From positions 7,777,001 to 7,841,000 of the forward strand of contig JBBDHG010000009.1 of assembly GCA_037951165.1 (NCBI GenBank): a stretch of 64,000 bases of DNA. The letters run 5' to 3'. Position numbers and translations under genes: made by a program. Shown in pieces: positions 25,101-34,065 of this stretch. How positions within the stretch are numbered: position 1 is the stretch's first letter; every line of letters starts with the position of its first letter. The notes below the pieces were generated by a model, which worked only from the letters and a program-made list of their open reading frames with translations, was not told the DNA's origin and ran no database searches. The stretch comes from Lophius americanus (Eukaryota; Chordata; Actinopteri; Lophiiformes; Lophiidae).

Positions 25101-28100
25101 GAGCTGTTTGGATGACAAAAATCCCCGCAATATCTCTTCATAGTCAACACTATGACTAGGGGGGGTTAAATGCAGAAGGCTGTCTTCCTTGTGACTACAA
25201 TGAAAGTTTGGGCTAATAGAATATGCTAATTTGTAAGAAAATTACTTTAATTTGGATAACTGATTTGTTTTTCCAGTATAGCTTCTTCTTATACTTTTAT
25301 GTAATTTCAAACACCCATAACAATGGATTAGTCTGTGTTACACTAATCCATGGTTTCATTAAAAAATAAGTAAAACATGGATTCTCTCCCAAACCAAGAG
25401 ATTTCCCCTTGAAGAACAGACTATGTATGGAGACACAAATGTGAGTTAATCTGGTGTTTAGTACATTTTAGTTCTGAACTATGTTTTATTCATATATGTT
25501 TAGCAGGTTCACAGTATTTGAAGAAGATATCATGTGTCTTGTTTATTTGACTATTTGCTTCTACTTTTGTTCGCAGTTTAACAGTAACGGATGACCGGAT
25601 ATGTTGGACATTTTTTATGAAACCGGTTACAAATGTCTAAATCACAGACTTCATATCAAATAATTCACATTTTCCTATTTGCACCAGAAGCTGAGGTGCA
25701 CAAGCACAGCCATTCATCCTGTCCACTGGGAAGACACCTAATGCCACACACAATTACTCCGATTCAGTCAAAAATGGCAGCCATGTTGGAGTTGGCGCAG
25801 TCATTTCCAATTTCTGCCATGGCTCTTAATCATTGTCAATTCACAGGCTGTGCATTATTTCTTCTGACTCCGTATCAGTATTAAATCTAAATGAGACACA
25901 ATAGAGCCCAACAGGAAGCACAATCCACTGCTAAATGGCTGAAACAGGAACGCTCTCTTGAAAACTCCCTCAAGCTCATAAATAAGTAACCTTAAGTCCG
26001 CAGAGAAGTAAGCTTTTGTTCAAACAGAAACACTTTGACGGTGACTGACACTCAGCCATAGCCAGCAGTTTGCTCTGTAACAGAGTTAAACATGAACCAC
26101 TGATTAATTTACAGGGCTGGAGGATACTTTCAGCTCCAATGCTTGAGTCGAGTTGAGAGATACAACAACACAGAAAGAAAAAAGCAGACGTTAATGTAGA
26201 GAAGCACGAGTGAGATGTTCTGAAGAACCCAGTGGAATGACTCATGAGCAGGAAAATCACAAGTGTGAAAGCCTTTACAGCAAGGCCTGGTCTTGCATGT
26301 TTCAGCATGCTGATAAAGCCACCCAGTGATCTAAATGAGTCATGCACGTCCTCATTAAATGCATCTCATCATAATTTCACTGCTAATCAAACATATAAAT
26401 CAATAAGAAAACAGTCTTATAACAAAGGATGAATACAACATAAATACATACAGAATTGTTTAATAATTTTCTTGTGATGTATGGGTAATATTATCTGTTA
26501 AGGTCAACTATACATCGGAAAATGGGTTAAAATGTGGGACAACACAAGATTCCAGGATCATGAATCACTGTGGGTCAGCCAGATGATCTTATATGAAATT
26601 AAAGGCAATTTGTATTTTGTTTGCAATGTAAGGTGTGTGTGCAGCCACAAATGTGAAGTTATCCATAGCAAACATGGGCTTGAGTAGCCTTGTAAAACTG
26701 TGACTAAGGGAGGTTCCTGCAGGGATTTTGCTGTTGATACTGCTACTCTCTATGGTAGTTTGGCCTTGCTGTCAACCTGCATGAGTTAATGAATCCTTGA
26801 TAACAGTTTGACTTTTTTTCTTCACAACAACAGGAGCTGAGGGCAATCAGCCGTCTGGTCCTGTACTGCAGCATTGTCGTGCACAAACCAGGTAGTACAT
26901 TGAGGTACTAAAATGGTCTTTTTGTCCTCTCCACAGCACAAAGCATATGAAATGGTTAACTATACGGGTAATGAAAAACTTACTGTTTGTGAAAGAAAGT
27001 TAGGATTTAAAGGGAGAAACAGGTTGTGGAAAAAGGGGGGGAGGTACGTGGGGCATAATCATTCTTCAGCGCCTGTAAATTTTTCCACACTTGTTCTGCA
27101 GGCTGAGAGGTTAGAGTGCACCCACAACCACTGAGGCATTTCACCTTGCACTGACACTTTCAGTTCAGGCGGAGCAACAGAGAAATTAAACGAATGAGAA
27201 GTTTCCATTACACCTACACTTGAAAAAAAACCTAAATGTGTGAGTGTCAGACTGACTACTGGCTTAGTATGAGCTATTGCATACTTCTCAAATCCATCTT
27301 TAGAGAAATGGTTAGCAATCTCCTCCCAGCTGGACCTCCCTGAAGCAATGTCTACTTACAAAGGCTAATTCCAAGTTGAATATGTCTAGAAGGAGAGCAG
27401 TTAAGCAAAATTTTACTAATTGCTAAATTGATGAATCATACCGATTATCGATATAATTACTGGCACTGACAGACTGACACAAATTAACATTGTGTCAGTG
27501 GGTTGATTTACTGGCGGTAGAAAAAAACGGTAAAGTTTTAAGGATTTGAGGGACTTTAGCGATGGCTTGACAACTCTGTCAGAGCATCTCCAGAACTGCA
27601 GGTCAAGTTGAGTGTTCCTCGTCTGTAGTGGTTAGCACTAACTAAAATTTACTCAGGACAAAGTGGTAAACAGGCAACAGGGTCATGAGCACCCAAGGCC
27701 CTCGGATGACCATAGGGATCCAACATTGTCTGATCCTATTGTAGCACAATTTGCTATAAAAAAAAAACAATTAATGCTGGAATAGACAGAAAGATGTCAG
27801 TACAAAAAGTGCACCACACAGTTGTTTTAGCAGCAAAACACTGGGACGTACACAATATAAGGAAGGTGGTTTGATAGTTATGGTGGATCAGTGTATTAGC
27901 GACATTATTGAAGTTATTTCTTCAATACAAATTTGTCTGGGTCGGTAACCACTGCATTAAAGATCTCTCTCACAAACTAAAATGAGAGTCTGATCACTTC
28001 AAGACCTGTTTGTTGAATGATGTCACTCATTACAAAACAAGTATGATTCAAGGTTAAGACAACGGGTGGAAAATCAAGGATAGATTTACAATTAAAGTGA

Positions 28101-29074
28101 AAAAGAAATATAAATAACTTTTTTCTAACATTTTAGCAAACAACCTTTGCGTTTTAAAACATTTCTGTGTTCACTCGCTAACGGTGTAAAAACGTTACAC
28201 AGTTTGGCAAAAAAATGACTGGAAAAGCCACAGCACTGTAACTTTTTTCTTGAGTTATCTTGAGGACATTATTAAACTAAACAGAACTTGATAGTCAGCA
28301 TTGTTTTTTATTTTTCCTGACCGACTGTTGCTATTAGGCCACTGGGGTGTGGCATTGCAGTTTTCACAACAATTGCCTTGTGATAGTTTTCACAGGGATG
28401 GAAAAGATGGCTTGTTCGAAAGCTAAAACTCTGGAATGCGTTTTCTAAAGTTTGTGTGCTCTTACTGTCGTGTAAACAAGAAGTCAGAGCGCAACAATAG
28501 TTTTATGTGAAAGCTGTTGTAAACTGCACCTAAATCTTAATAGGCATATCTGTGGAGATTTTTAAATATTTACTTTCATGATTTATGTAATTGGGGAACC
28601 GAGCTGAAACTGTGTGCCTACCAAGCAGAGATTAGCAAACACAGCTAGTGCTCCTTTCATTTGATGAGAGCGACCCCTAACACCTGCTCGTGTCGCCCTC
28701 CCGTACCCTTCTATGGGGAACATAGCTAGCTGCTGCTACTTGCATCCATTACTACTAAAGTATGTAGGTTAAAACCCTGCTTTGCTTTGCTCTAACTTTT
28801 GGTAATAGTTTCCTGAGAAGAAACGTTTTGCGCCAGAAGCGCCTTGGCCGAAAGTCGCACATTAGAGACGTGAGCGGGTTCCAGTGGTCGCAAGTCGATG
28901 AAGAGGAGGTAGAGGCGTGAGGAGCTGAGAGGAGATCTGAGCATTAATCCATAATGACCCGAGTGGGCTGAGAGTGACATACCCCAAAGTACTGATGAAG
29001 CCATTGACTGAGCCCTCTGCGTACAGGGACACGATATCTCCGATGTGGAGGAAGCTGGATCTGTGCTCTGACAT
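230..29074 (-). CDS. itpr2: ITPR2, inositol 1,4,5-trisphosphate receptor type 2 (5' 35 coding exons; 3' end outside window)
   Basis: The product is a tetrameric, ligand-gated calcium channel of the ER membrane that releases stored calcium when IP3 binds. Exons, in transcript order: 28983-29074, 23772-23842, 23361-23479, 23191-23277, 21905-22063, 21034-21132, 20818-20901, 20529-20675, 18236-18331, 17846-17890, 14179-14330, 11579-11678, 11330-11490, 11099-11240, 10801-10959, 9079-9251, 7150-7269, 6717-6899, 6353-6604, 6131-6278, 5892-6039, 5366-5553, 5159-5282, 4996-5053, 4643-4808, 4219-4386, 3663-3749, 3449-3574, 3232-3354, 2816-3016, 2139-2390, 1868-1993, 1595-1723, 642-762, 230-411. Together they give 4,788 nt, 1,596 codons, with all phases compatible. 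The full protein should be about 2,700 residues. Type 2 is chosen over types 1 and 3 from NIELLDN, HYDPCRGGAGQW, RTTLRQ, ALEKYVTE and SPVQDG. The ATG at 29074 gives MSEHRSSFLHIGD, the conserved family N-terminus, and has A at -3. One intron uses a GC donor. The membrane domain is not in the window. Confidence 0.97.
6904..6933. repeat. (GT)n microsatellite abutting the exon 18 acceptor of ITPR2
   Basis: A run of about 15 GT units begins four bases beyond the exon 18 boundary. On the transcribed strand it is a CA repeat directly before CGAAG/ACTAAT, in the place of the usual polypyrimidine tract. Confidence 0.9.
7476..8405. mobile_element. Degraded Harbinger-like DNA transposon in ITPR2 intron 16-17
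   Basis: The left end GGGCTGATTTACTAA (from 7476) and the right end TTAGTAGATCAGCC (8391-8405) are imperfect inverted repeats. Inside, about 7735-8010 reads in pieces like the Myb/SANT-like accessory protein of fish Harbinger elements: VEEANKHIVELQQR, then RDKFKKRW, then NNTGGGLVENLP. The frame is broken by stops. Family assignment rests on this resemblance. A clear target-site duplication is not seen. Confidence 0.5.
8515..8781. mobile_element. 5'-truncated short DNA element, copy 1 (same family as 57384-57917)
   Basis: The sequence shares several blocks with 57520-57917, including GACAAATG, a lysine-rich A tract, CAAGCAAACAT-like DNA and the end CCAAATTTTACANACTNGACCTTTAA. It keeps the right terminal repeat but not the left one. 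Its middle is rich in GC, unlike its surroundings. Confidence 0.6.
10711..10770. repeat. Minisatellite, 11-bp unit
   Basis: About five copies of ACTCAATGAAT and close variants (one with ACTCACTGAAT) lie in tandem, 30 bp inside intron 15 of ITPR2 from its donor. Units are contiguous with no spacers, so this is a simple tandem repeat. Confidence 0.85.
10799..10800 (-). other. itpr2: GC splice donor of ITPR2 intron 15
   Basis: Exon 15 ends RKNQ (CAG) and is followed by GCACGT. A donor here gives a phase 0 join to EYIAKKF of exon 16, as in human ITPR2. The next possible GT sites would add foreign residues or break the frame. Confidence 0.85.
11013..11060. repeat. (GT)24 microsatellite in ITPR2 intron 14-15
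   Basis: An uninterrupted GT repeat of about 48 bp lies 38 bp beyond the donor of exon 14. In the transcript it is a CA repeat just downstream of the 5' splice site. Confidence 0.95.
11679..12819. other. ITPR2 intron 11-12, part without recognised features
   Basis: AT-rich intronic DNA. I see no exon, RNA gene or clear repeat apart from short A/T runs. The transposon remnant that follows starts near 12820. Confidence 0.5.
12820..14000 (+). mobile_element. Decayed Tc1/mariner-like transposon
   Basis: The middle (about 13140-13800) reads in fragments as a Tc1-like transposase. An N-terminal helix-turn-helix-like part lies near 13160 and a DNA-binding part near 13280-13400. The conserved DDE-region motif appears as QNNDLKHTSKST at about 13688-13730. 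Several stop codons and frameshifts interrupt it, so it is dead. CCACAATTTTTGGTAC (from 12851) and ATGGCAATAATTGTGG (13909-13924) look like the matching inner parts of the terminal inverted repeats. It is in antisense to ITPR2 within its intron. Confidence 0.8.
14337..14361. repeat. (CA)n microsatellite at the exon 11 acceptor of ITPR2
   Basis: About ten CA units lie five bases from the acceptor of exon 11. On the transcribed strand this makes a TG repeat immediately before CTGCAG/AATGAG. Confidence 0.9.
14985..15307 (-). mobile_element. tRNA-derived SINE
   Basis: Reading on the minus strand from 15307, the head has a tRNA-like A box (TGGCTCAGTTGGTAGAG) and B box (GGTTCAATCTC) at pol III promoter spacing. 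A body follows with the GTCGAAGTGTCGTTGAGCAA block common in fish SINEs, then a tail ending near CTAGAAAAACGCTATAT. The copy looks nearly full length and lies in sense in ITPR2 intron 10. It is not a working tRNA gene, because the anticodon arm does not fold as a standard tRNA. Confidence 0.8.
15405..15525. repeat. Dispersed repeat fragment
   Basis: The stretch with GCCTATCCCAGCTGACATTTGGCGAGAG and TACACCCTGGACAAGGCGC is a diverged copy of a very common teleost interspersed sequence. I cannot assign the class with certainty. Confidence 0.45.
16109..16845 (-). mobile_element. Truncated L2/CR1-like LINE, copy 1
   Basis: A 105-codon minus-strand frame (16830-16513) encodes the end of a non-LTR reverse transcriptase with SSRLDYCNALLIGIP, QNSAARILMR and ITPVLHSLHWLPI. 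The 3' part ends in a (TTA)n tail at about 16115-16152, typical of this group. It is 5'-truncated and shares most of its length with 18371-19010. Compared with that copy it lacks about 30 bp after GGGCATTCC, a deletion at a short CC match. It is in sense within ITPR2 intron 10. Confidence 0.8.
17846..17890 (-). other. itpr2: ITPR2 exon 10: 45-bp SI-like symmetrical exon
   Basis: This 45-bp exon has phase 0 at both ends and encodes residues 319-333 (VNLEFKDGLVEPKGE). Its acceptor is CTGCAG and its donor GAG/GTGAGC. It falls in the same place as, and is the same length as, the SI cassette of ITPR1 (residues 318-332). Skipping it would keep the frame. That it is spliced in is inferred from good sites and from the matching segment in human ITPR2. 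Whether it is alternative cannot be told from sequence alone. Confidence 0.85.
18359..19010 (-). mobile_element. Truncated L2/CR1-like LINE, copy 2
   Basis: This is a second copy of the element at 16109-16845, in the same orientation and also 5'-truncated. The reverse transcriptase frame is broken. Its (ATT)n 3' tail at about 18359-18385 ends some 30 bp upstream of the acceptor of ITPR2 exon 9. Confidence 0.8.
19011..20528. other. ITPR2 intron 8-9, remaining part
   Basis: AT-rich intronic sequence between the LINE copy and exon 8. I see no exon, RNA gene or clear repeat. Confidence 0.5.
22064..23190. other. ITPR2 intron 4-5
   Basis: AT-rich intron of about 1.1 kb. A CCAATCAGCCACAATATTTAAA stretch near 22736-22757 resembles the end of a common fish repeat, but too little remains to name it. 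Confidence 0.4.
23843..28982. other. itpr2: ITPR2 intron 1 (about 5.1 kb)
   Basis: The intron separates the start-codon exon from exon 2. It begins GTATGT and ends CTACAG. I find no coding exon in it. Short pieces such as 27835-27900 (GGACGTACACAATATAAGGAAGG and GATCAGTGTATTA) look like worn repeat ends. The rest is ordinary AT-rich DNA. Confidence 0.6.
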
Positions 29075-29350
29075 GTTCTCTAACTTGTAGATCGGTCCGG
29101 CTCTCCCATTTAGACACGAAACTGTCCGGGTGAAGTAGTGATCCACGCGTTACAGCGCCTCCGGCTCCACAGCAATCCTCGGATCTAGTTGCATTCCTAT
29201 AGATACACCAGCAGTCAGGTGGGAAAAGGCATTTTTTGTAAAGACAGTGCTGGGTTTTTGGACTTATTCAACTTCTTCCTGTATGTCAGACGGAGGCAGA
29301 GAGCTCCTCTTCTCATCCACCTCAGGGGGAGGAGACTCTGCTGCTGTCAC
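29075..29350 (-). promoter_or_regulatory. itpr2: ITPR2 5' UTR and promoter region
   Basis: The stretch just upstream of the ITPR2 start codon, together with 28650-28980, has more G+C and CpG than the AT-rich DNA around it. It includes an ACGCGT site near 29144 and several CCG/CGG groups. This suggests a CpG-type promoter without an obvious TATA box. The transcription start cannot be fixed from sequence alone. The reading frame stays open upstream of the ATG but without another ATG, so the start at 29074 stands. Confidence 0.5.
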
Positions 29351-29899
29351 ACTCAACTAGAACTGCCCAAAGTCAGGTTCTTGTTTTTAGCCACTGCAGT
29401 ATTTGTAAATACCGTACAAATATTGTTGGAGGTTTGTACAAACATATTTTGATGGATAATTGAATTACACAACTTGCAGTGCAGGATCAACATGTGAACC
29501 CATTAGAAACCATGGATGCAACAGAATCATACACCGTTTAAATGTCATGTCAACGTACAACTTTATCTTTGTTTTCAAATCAAGGAATCTCTAAGGTTTC
29601 ATTTTCAGCCTGTTTTTTTTTTTTTTGTAGTCTAAACTATGTAAGGAATTTAATGCTTAATTGACATGACATGAATTGCAAATCAATTGCTCTCACACAA
29701 TGGGAATATATTGTCGTATTTCGTTGATCCCAAACCTAATCAGAAAAGTTACAACTTGGAGGTGTGGACGTGAAAATAAAAAAAGGGAAATCCATGTTCC
29801 TAAGTAAAAAAAAAAGAAATTAAAAAAAAAATATTATTTTTAAATGAGAAAAGAAAATATAATGAAAAGACAAAATGCTAATATTTAGTTTTTACATTT

Positions 29900-29902
<3 letters not shown>

Positions 29903-29953
<51 letters not shown>
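29903..29953. repeat. (AT)n microsatellite with complementary flanks
   Basis: About 25 AT units are flanked by TACATTTT (29893-29900) on the left and AAAATGTA (29953-29960) on the right, which are reverse complements. Confidence 0.95.
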
Positions 29954-29959
<6 letters not shown>

Positions 29960-29964
29960 ATATA

Positions 29965-30004
29965 CACCATTTCAAAAATAACTGCACCATTTCAAAAATA
30001 ACTG
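29965..30004. repeat. Perfect 20-bp tandem duplication
   Basis: The unit CACCATTTCAAAAATAACTG occurs twice head to tail without mismatch, directly after the AT repeat. Confidence 0.95.
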
Positions 30005-30349
30005 CAGAAATCTGCGCCTTTGTTCATCTCATGTTGTTTTTATCTCTGCCAAGGAAGGAGGTTAAGTTTTCACCCGTGTTTGTTTGTCCATAAGATTATT
30101 TCTTTCTTTCTCTGTTTATGAGCAGGACTACAGAAAAACTACAAACTCATAATACATAAAGTTATTGGTAATGTGCATATTTTTCTAAAAAAAAGATACA
30201 TTAGTGAATCAAGTGAAACAAAACGCCAAACATAAAGCTTCAACATTTAATAAGATGACGGTAATCTACACTCTGCCCAGCTAACATGTGCTGCTGGGCT
30301 TCACATGGGTTATGGTACATGATAACATGTATGGTAATCAGATGTCCAG

Positions 30350-30620
30350 TGCCTTTTGAAGAAACCACCACCAGAAATCATAGTGGGTGTGAGATCATTT
30401 TCTCTACAGCTGTCTTTCTTACTATGACTTCTTAGATATTTGTTGCAAAAAAGCTCTATTTTGGTCTCATCTTACCTATGACCTTGGTCCATTTAAAGTC
30501 CTAGCGGTGTTTGGCAAACTGTAGGCGCTGTAGCATGTGTGTGGATGACAGCTGAATTATTTTTTTTTGCTAACTTCCCAAAAAACTTGTGTTGGTACTG
30601 CCTGCATTCATCTAGCTGTA
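30350..30620 (-). mobile_element. Tc1-like transposon fragment
   Basis: The reverse complement of this stretch aligns by eye with 13320-13490. Shared blocks include CAGCTGTCATCCACACA, GCGCCTACAGTTTNCCAAAC and GATGAGACCAAAATAG. It is a piece of the transposase region of the same Tc1-like family, in opposite orientation and heavily decayed. Confidence 0.7.
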
Positions 30621-30807
30621 CAACTTCTTAATTATTCAACTTACTGTTAATACTGGCATTTCTTTTTTTTAAACCATTTTTTTTACCAGATTTGGGCAGC
30701 GCTACAACTTTTCTTTACACATCAGTGCTGTGATCTCTGATATTTCCCATTGTGAAGAACAACATGTGGCATGTGTCAGCTCATATTTATACCCCAGTAA
30801 AACCGGA

Positions 30808-30841
30808 AGTAGTACATTTTATTACATTAAAATGTACTACT
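30808..30841. repeat. Perfect 14-bp inverted repeat with 6-nt loop
   Basis: AGTAGTACATTTTA (30808-30821) and TAAAATGTACTACT (30828-30841) are exact reverse complements separated by TTACAT. It is AT-rich and has no T run after it. It lies in the ITPR2-PLEKHG7 intergenic region and could be the core of a palindromic short element. Confidence 0.9.
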
Positions 30842-31416
30842 CATGTTTATATATGAGGGGCCACTAGGGGTCAGACTCAGCTGCTTTGCCATGCAAGCTG
30901 TAACATTATCTGATCTTGATCGCTCTCCAGTGCTCACTTCATTGAAGAAACAGGAACTTCTGCTGCCCCATGGCGTTGTAGATGTGTTAAATATAAACAA
31001 ATGTGCTAGAAAAAACTTTTGTTCTACAGGTGCCGATATGTGGTTCCTCAGACTTTTAAAGAATCTACTGGTGAGACACAGTGACACACTTTTAAATCAA
31101 CTGCTATGGCCAAATTCATTTCAAAACGTAAGACACTGGGACATTATAAAGCATTTACAGACTGAAAACTGAGAATGGAATGTTTTAAATTACAGAATTG
31201 TGCATAAAATAACAAAAGAAAATAAAAAGTAGAAATTATACTGGATTGGTTTAATTATAAACTTTGATCTGAGGGACAAAAAATGACCCGGAGCCCATTC
31301 AGGATATAGTGACTTTTTATAATCTTTCATCATATAAGATAACTCAGCTTTTGTAAATATTTTAATAAAAAAAAGTTTCTCATTTCTTTTTACTCAGTGA
31401 TATCAGCAACTAATTT

Positions 31417-32088
31417 GTGATGAAAGGTTTTCCACAACATATATACATTTCCAGGTCAGCCATTTTCATCATCTTTTTGGATGTGCTGACCCCACAGATC
31501 CCATCTTTACTGTTCCAAGGGGAAAGACAGATAATCCTTTTTAAGTTTGATGTGTATCGCAATGGGCATAGTGCTCTTAATTTTTTATCCTACTGGCAAA
31601 TAATGCAGGAGGAATTACGTAGTTGTCACCATCTGTAAACATTCTTGTCCCGTGTGTAGAGGTTGTAACCCAAAAAATTGTTTTTATATTTAAGAATTTA
31701 CTTTAATGCTTTCAGAAATATTCACAATTTTCCACATAAATCAACCTCTCAAACATATGGACAAAAACATTAACAAAACCCTAAACTTCCCTCTTCATGG
31801 AAAAAAAAATCTTTTCCATGTTATTCAAAGCGTTCCTCAATCAGAAATTAAAACTATGTTTTTAAGTAGGTGATATCAATGTCAGATGGAGAGTAAAGAG
31901 AATACTTGGAAAATTGCCCTATCCACTAAAGGGAAATTTTTTCTGGCTCCATTTATTCCAGTTCGGCAGCAAACAACTTGATTGGCAGTAAAGACGGGAT
32001 CTGTGGGGTCAGCACATTCAAAAAGATGATGACAATGGCAAACCTGCACCTGGAAATGTATATATGTTGTATCAAACATTTCATCACA
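31417..32088. repeat. Large inverted repeat: two arms of about 100-110 bp
   Basis: Arm 31417-31514 and the reverse complement of arm 31979-32088 agree closely. Both contain CATATATACATTTCCAGG, TCATCATCTTTTTG, ATGTGCTGACCCCACAGATC and a TTTACTG end. The right arm has a short insertion (GTGCAGG). The inner 460 bp is not shared. This looks like two opposed copies of one dispersed repeat. Confidence 0.85.
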
Positions 32089-32345
32089 TACCCAAAAGAC
32101 CCTGAAACCCTTGCTCCCCGGGTGCTTCAAAGGGGCTGCCCACTGCTCCCTCAGGGATGGGTCAAATGCCGAGAAATATGTTCACTATGTTTTACTGTTT
32201 ATAGCTGTATGTGATAAATAAAGGATAACTTCTTCTAGATATTTGAAAAGGACATTAAACTTGAAGTTCAAAAGGGATTGTTAACTTGACAGGGTAAATA
32301 GTGCACAATGCTGCAAAACAAATTGCCCTTCTGGGACAAATAAAC
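32089..32345. repeat. SINE/LINE-type tail fragments
   Basis: GGGGCTGCCCACTGCTCC...GGGATGGGTCAAATGC...GAGAAATA (about 32130-32185) matches the body of the SINE-like element at 43719-43870. The stretch ending TGGGACAAATAAACTTGAACTTGAA (about 32330-32358) resembles the 3' tail of a fish retroposon. Both are partial. Confidence 0.6.
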
Positions 32346-32951
32346 TTGAACTTGAATTGAATCCAGGACAGTTATAAACTGACAAATTCAGGGACTTTTT
32401 GGGATTCCCTTAGTGTGACTGTGACAGCGTTATGTTATTTGGTTTGTTGCAGACCCTCATTTGTTCTAAGGCAAGATTCTGCTTTCCTCTATTTACTCTG
32501 AGACACAGTGAATAGAATCAATTGCTGTCAACAAGTCAACCTTAACTGCAGTTGGAGACTTGCACCTGCAGTAGATCAGCTAATTAATTTAATAAAGAAA
32601 CATGGTAGCGAGGTTCGCACTGCAGGAGTTTTGGCATGATAACATCTTAATTCACTCTTCCTGACAATCAGAGGAGAATACTGGTGTTGAACTTTGGTTG
32701 TTATGGATAATCCGCCAAGATTATTTGGGTGTGTGAAATGTTTATCAATCATTTCTTACACTTCATCATACAATTAAGTTAAAATCGGAACCATAAAATC
32801 AGTATTCTCCAAGTGTGATAACGATAGTCACTGACATGAGCCATCCTGCAGTTGAAGTTTTCTCAACCGGTTTCTACTGTTTTCATCATGTTCTCATTTC
32901 AAAGGCTGATTGTTTCCGTAATATTGTGTGTCACTAAATAGATTTTTCTAT

Positions 32952-33003
32952 ATCTCTCTATATATATCTATATATAGATATATAGATATATATCTATATA
33001 TAT
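32952..33003. repeat. TA-rich quasi-palindrome
   Basis: A run of TATATC/GATATA units (TCTATATATAGATA and relatives) forms a near-perfect palindrome just upstream of the presumed PLEKHG7 promoter. Confidence 0.8.
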
Positions 33004-33039
33004 TAACATTGTTGCCCAGGGTCATTTTTAACCTCCTAC

Positions 33040-33349
33040 ACTTCACATCTTGCAACGCTGCACTCACCAATCATAGAGGAACAGGCTACAGTGAAGGGGA
33101 CCCGGCCCTGGCAGTCTAGCACCGCCCCTGTCAGAGAGAAGCGATATTAACACGCAGTGCAGTCGCACCTTCTCAGCTCGCTCTGCTCACTCCTTTACTC
33201 CACAGAGCGGTTTCTTCGCGCTTGTGTTTTGAGAGAAAACTTTAACTCCGTCGTCAGAAAAACACACACGTCCTCACTTCAAAGCTGCGAGCTTCGTGTT
33301 GTTTTTGTCGCTCCTGGTCACCTCAAGCCGTCGTGCGCCACCTGTTGAC
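33040..33349 (+). promoter_or_regulatory. plekhg7: Presumed PLEKHG7 promoter and non-coding first exon
   Basis: This is an island of higher G+C with several CpGs. It has a CCAAT box (CACCAAT near 33065) and a GC box (CCGCCCC near 33122) some 55 bp apart. It ends in a consensus donor, GAC/GTAAGC, at 33349/33350. A non-coding 5' exon here would join to an acceptor just before the ATG at 34066 (AG at 34058-34059 or 34063-34064). The link is inferred from position and splice signals. Confidence 0.5.
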
Positions 33350-34065
33350 GTAAGCTTAGCAAACTTTTTAAAATGTAAAGTGTTAGTATACGAGCACGTG
33401 CCTTTCTCAGTTTGGACGCAGGTGTTTTGGATACTTGGTGATTAACATTGGTGCCCCCTGAGATGCGCGGGTTTCAATAAAGAATGAAATCAAAGTAATA
33501 TAATGGAATAAATGTTTTAGGCTATTGAAGTGTGTACAGTACCAGACAATAGAAAACCAGGAGAACTTGAATGAAGCATGCTTTGGTTCTTTGTGTGTCA
33601 CCGGCAGTGACTGTAGGCTACACTGAAACTTGTGTGGTTGATCACGACACTTTCTTTTCCCTTTCCATAAACACAAATATGTGTTTATGCACTCTAAAAC
33701 TATAACTGTTGTACTAACAAGTATATATTTAGTCTATACTTCTAAACATGTCTACATATTATCTTGCTTATGGCCACTGCCATTTTCAGTCCCAGTTCAA
33801 CAACCCCTCCTCTTCAGAAGATTATGAGTTGGGTCTGAGCCTTGCTGGCTTCATACTTTTTGTGGGTATTGACACATTTTCTGCTTTTTCCCTCAGAAGC
33901 CCTGAGATGGTGTGAGCGCTGTTGGAATGTAACAGGATTATCGTCTGCCCTTAACTCAGGAGATTCAAATTAGATCAAACATTTTCTGATCTTGGATGCA
34001 CTGCCATGCATTTGGGTTTATAATGTTTATACTGAATCGAGTTATTCTATACATTAAAGACCAGG

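Larger units (their letters stand above)
20818..29074 (-). other. itpr2: ITPR2 exons 1-7: N-terminal suppressor domain (residues 1-237)
   Basis: These seven exons encode the first beta-trefoil with MIR-type repeats. In the family this domain lowers IP3 affinity and couples ligand binding to the pore. Visible landmarks are SSFLHIGDIVSLYAEG at the start, LVDDRCVV in the small second exon (71 bp), CPMNRYSAQKQFWKAK in the third, LLHIKSNKYLTVNKRLPALL in the fifth and VVVGDKVVLMPVNAGQ in the sixth. Exon 2 has no long open reading frame around it and was found from the conserved VDDR motif. Its junctions are AG/GC... and ...AG/GTTTGT. Intron 1 is about 5.1 kb, the longest in the window for this gene. 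Confidence 0.95.

Noticed and set aside
25976..26347. 123-codon minus-strand open frame in ITPR2 intron 1
   Set aside because: Leucine/serine-rich with no similarity to ITPR2 or another family and no suitable splice phases.
29075..29146. An in-frame 24-residue N-terminal extension of ITPR2 starting at 29146
   Set aside because: The codon at 29146-29144 is GTG, not ATG, and all vertebrate ITPRs start at the MSEHRSSFLHIGD-type methionine at 29074.
33157..33348. 63-codon open frame in the PLEKHG7 5' region
   Set aside because: It falls within the presumed non-coding first exon and shows no conserved features. It may be an upstream ORF but not a separate gene.
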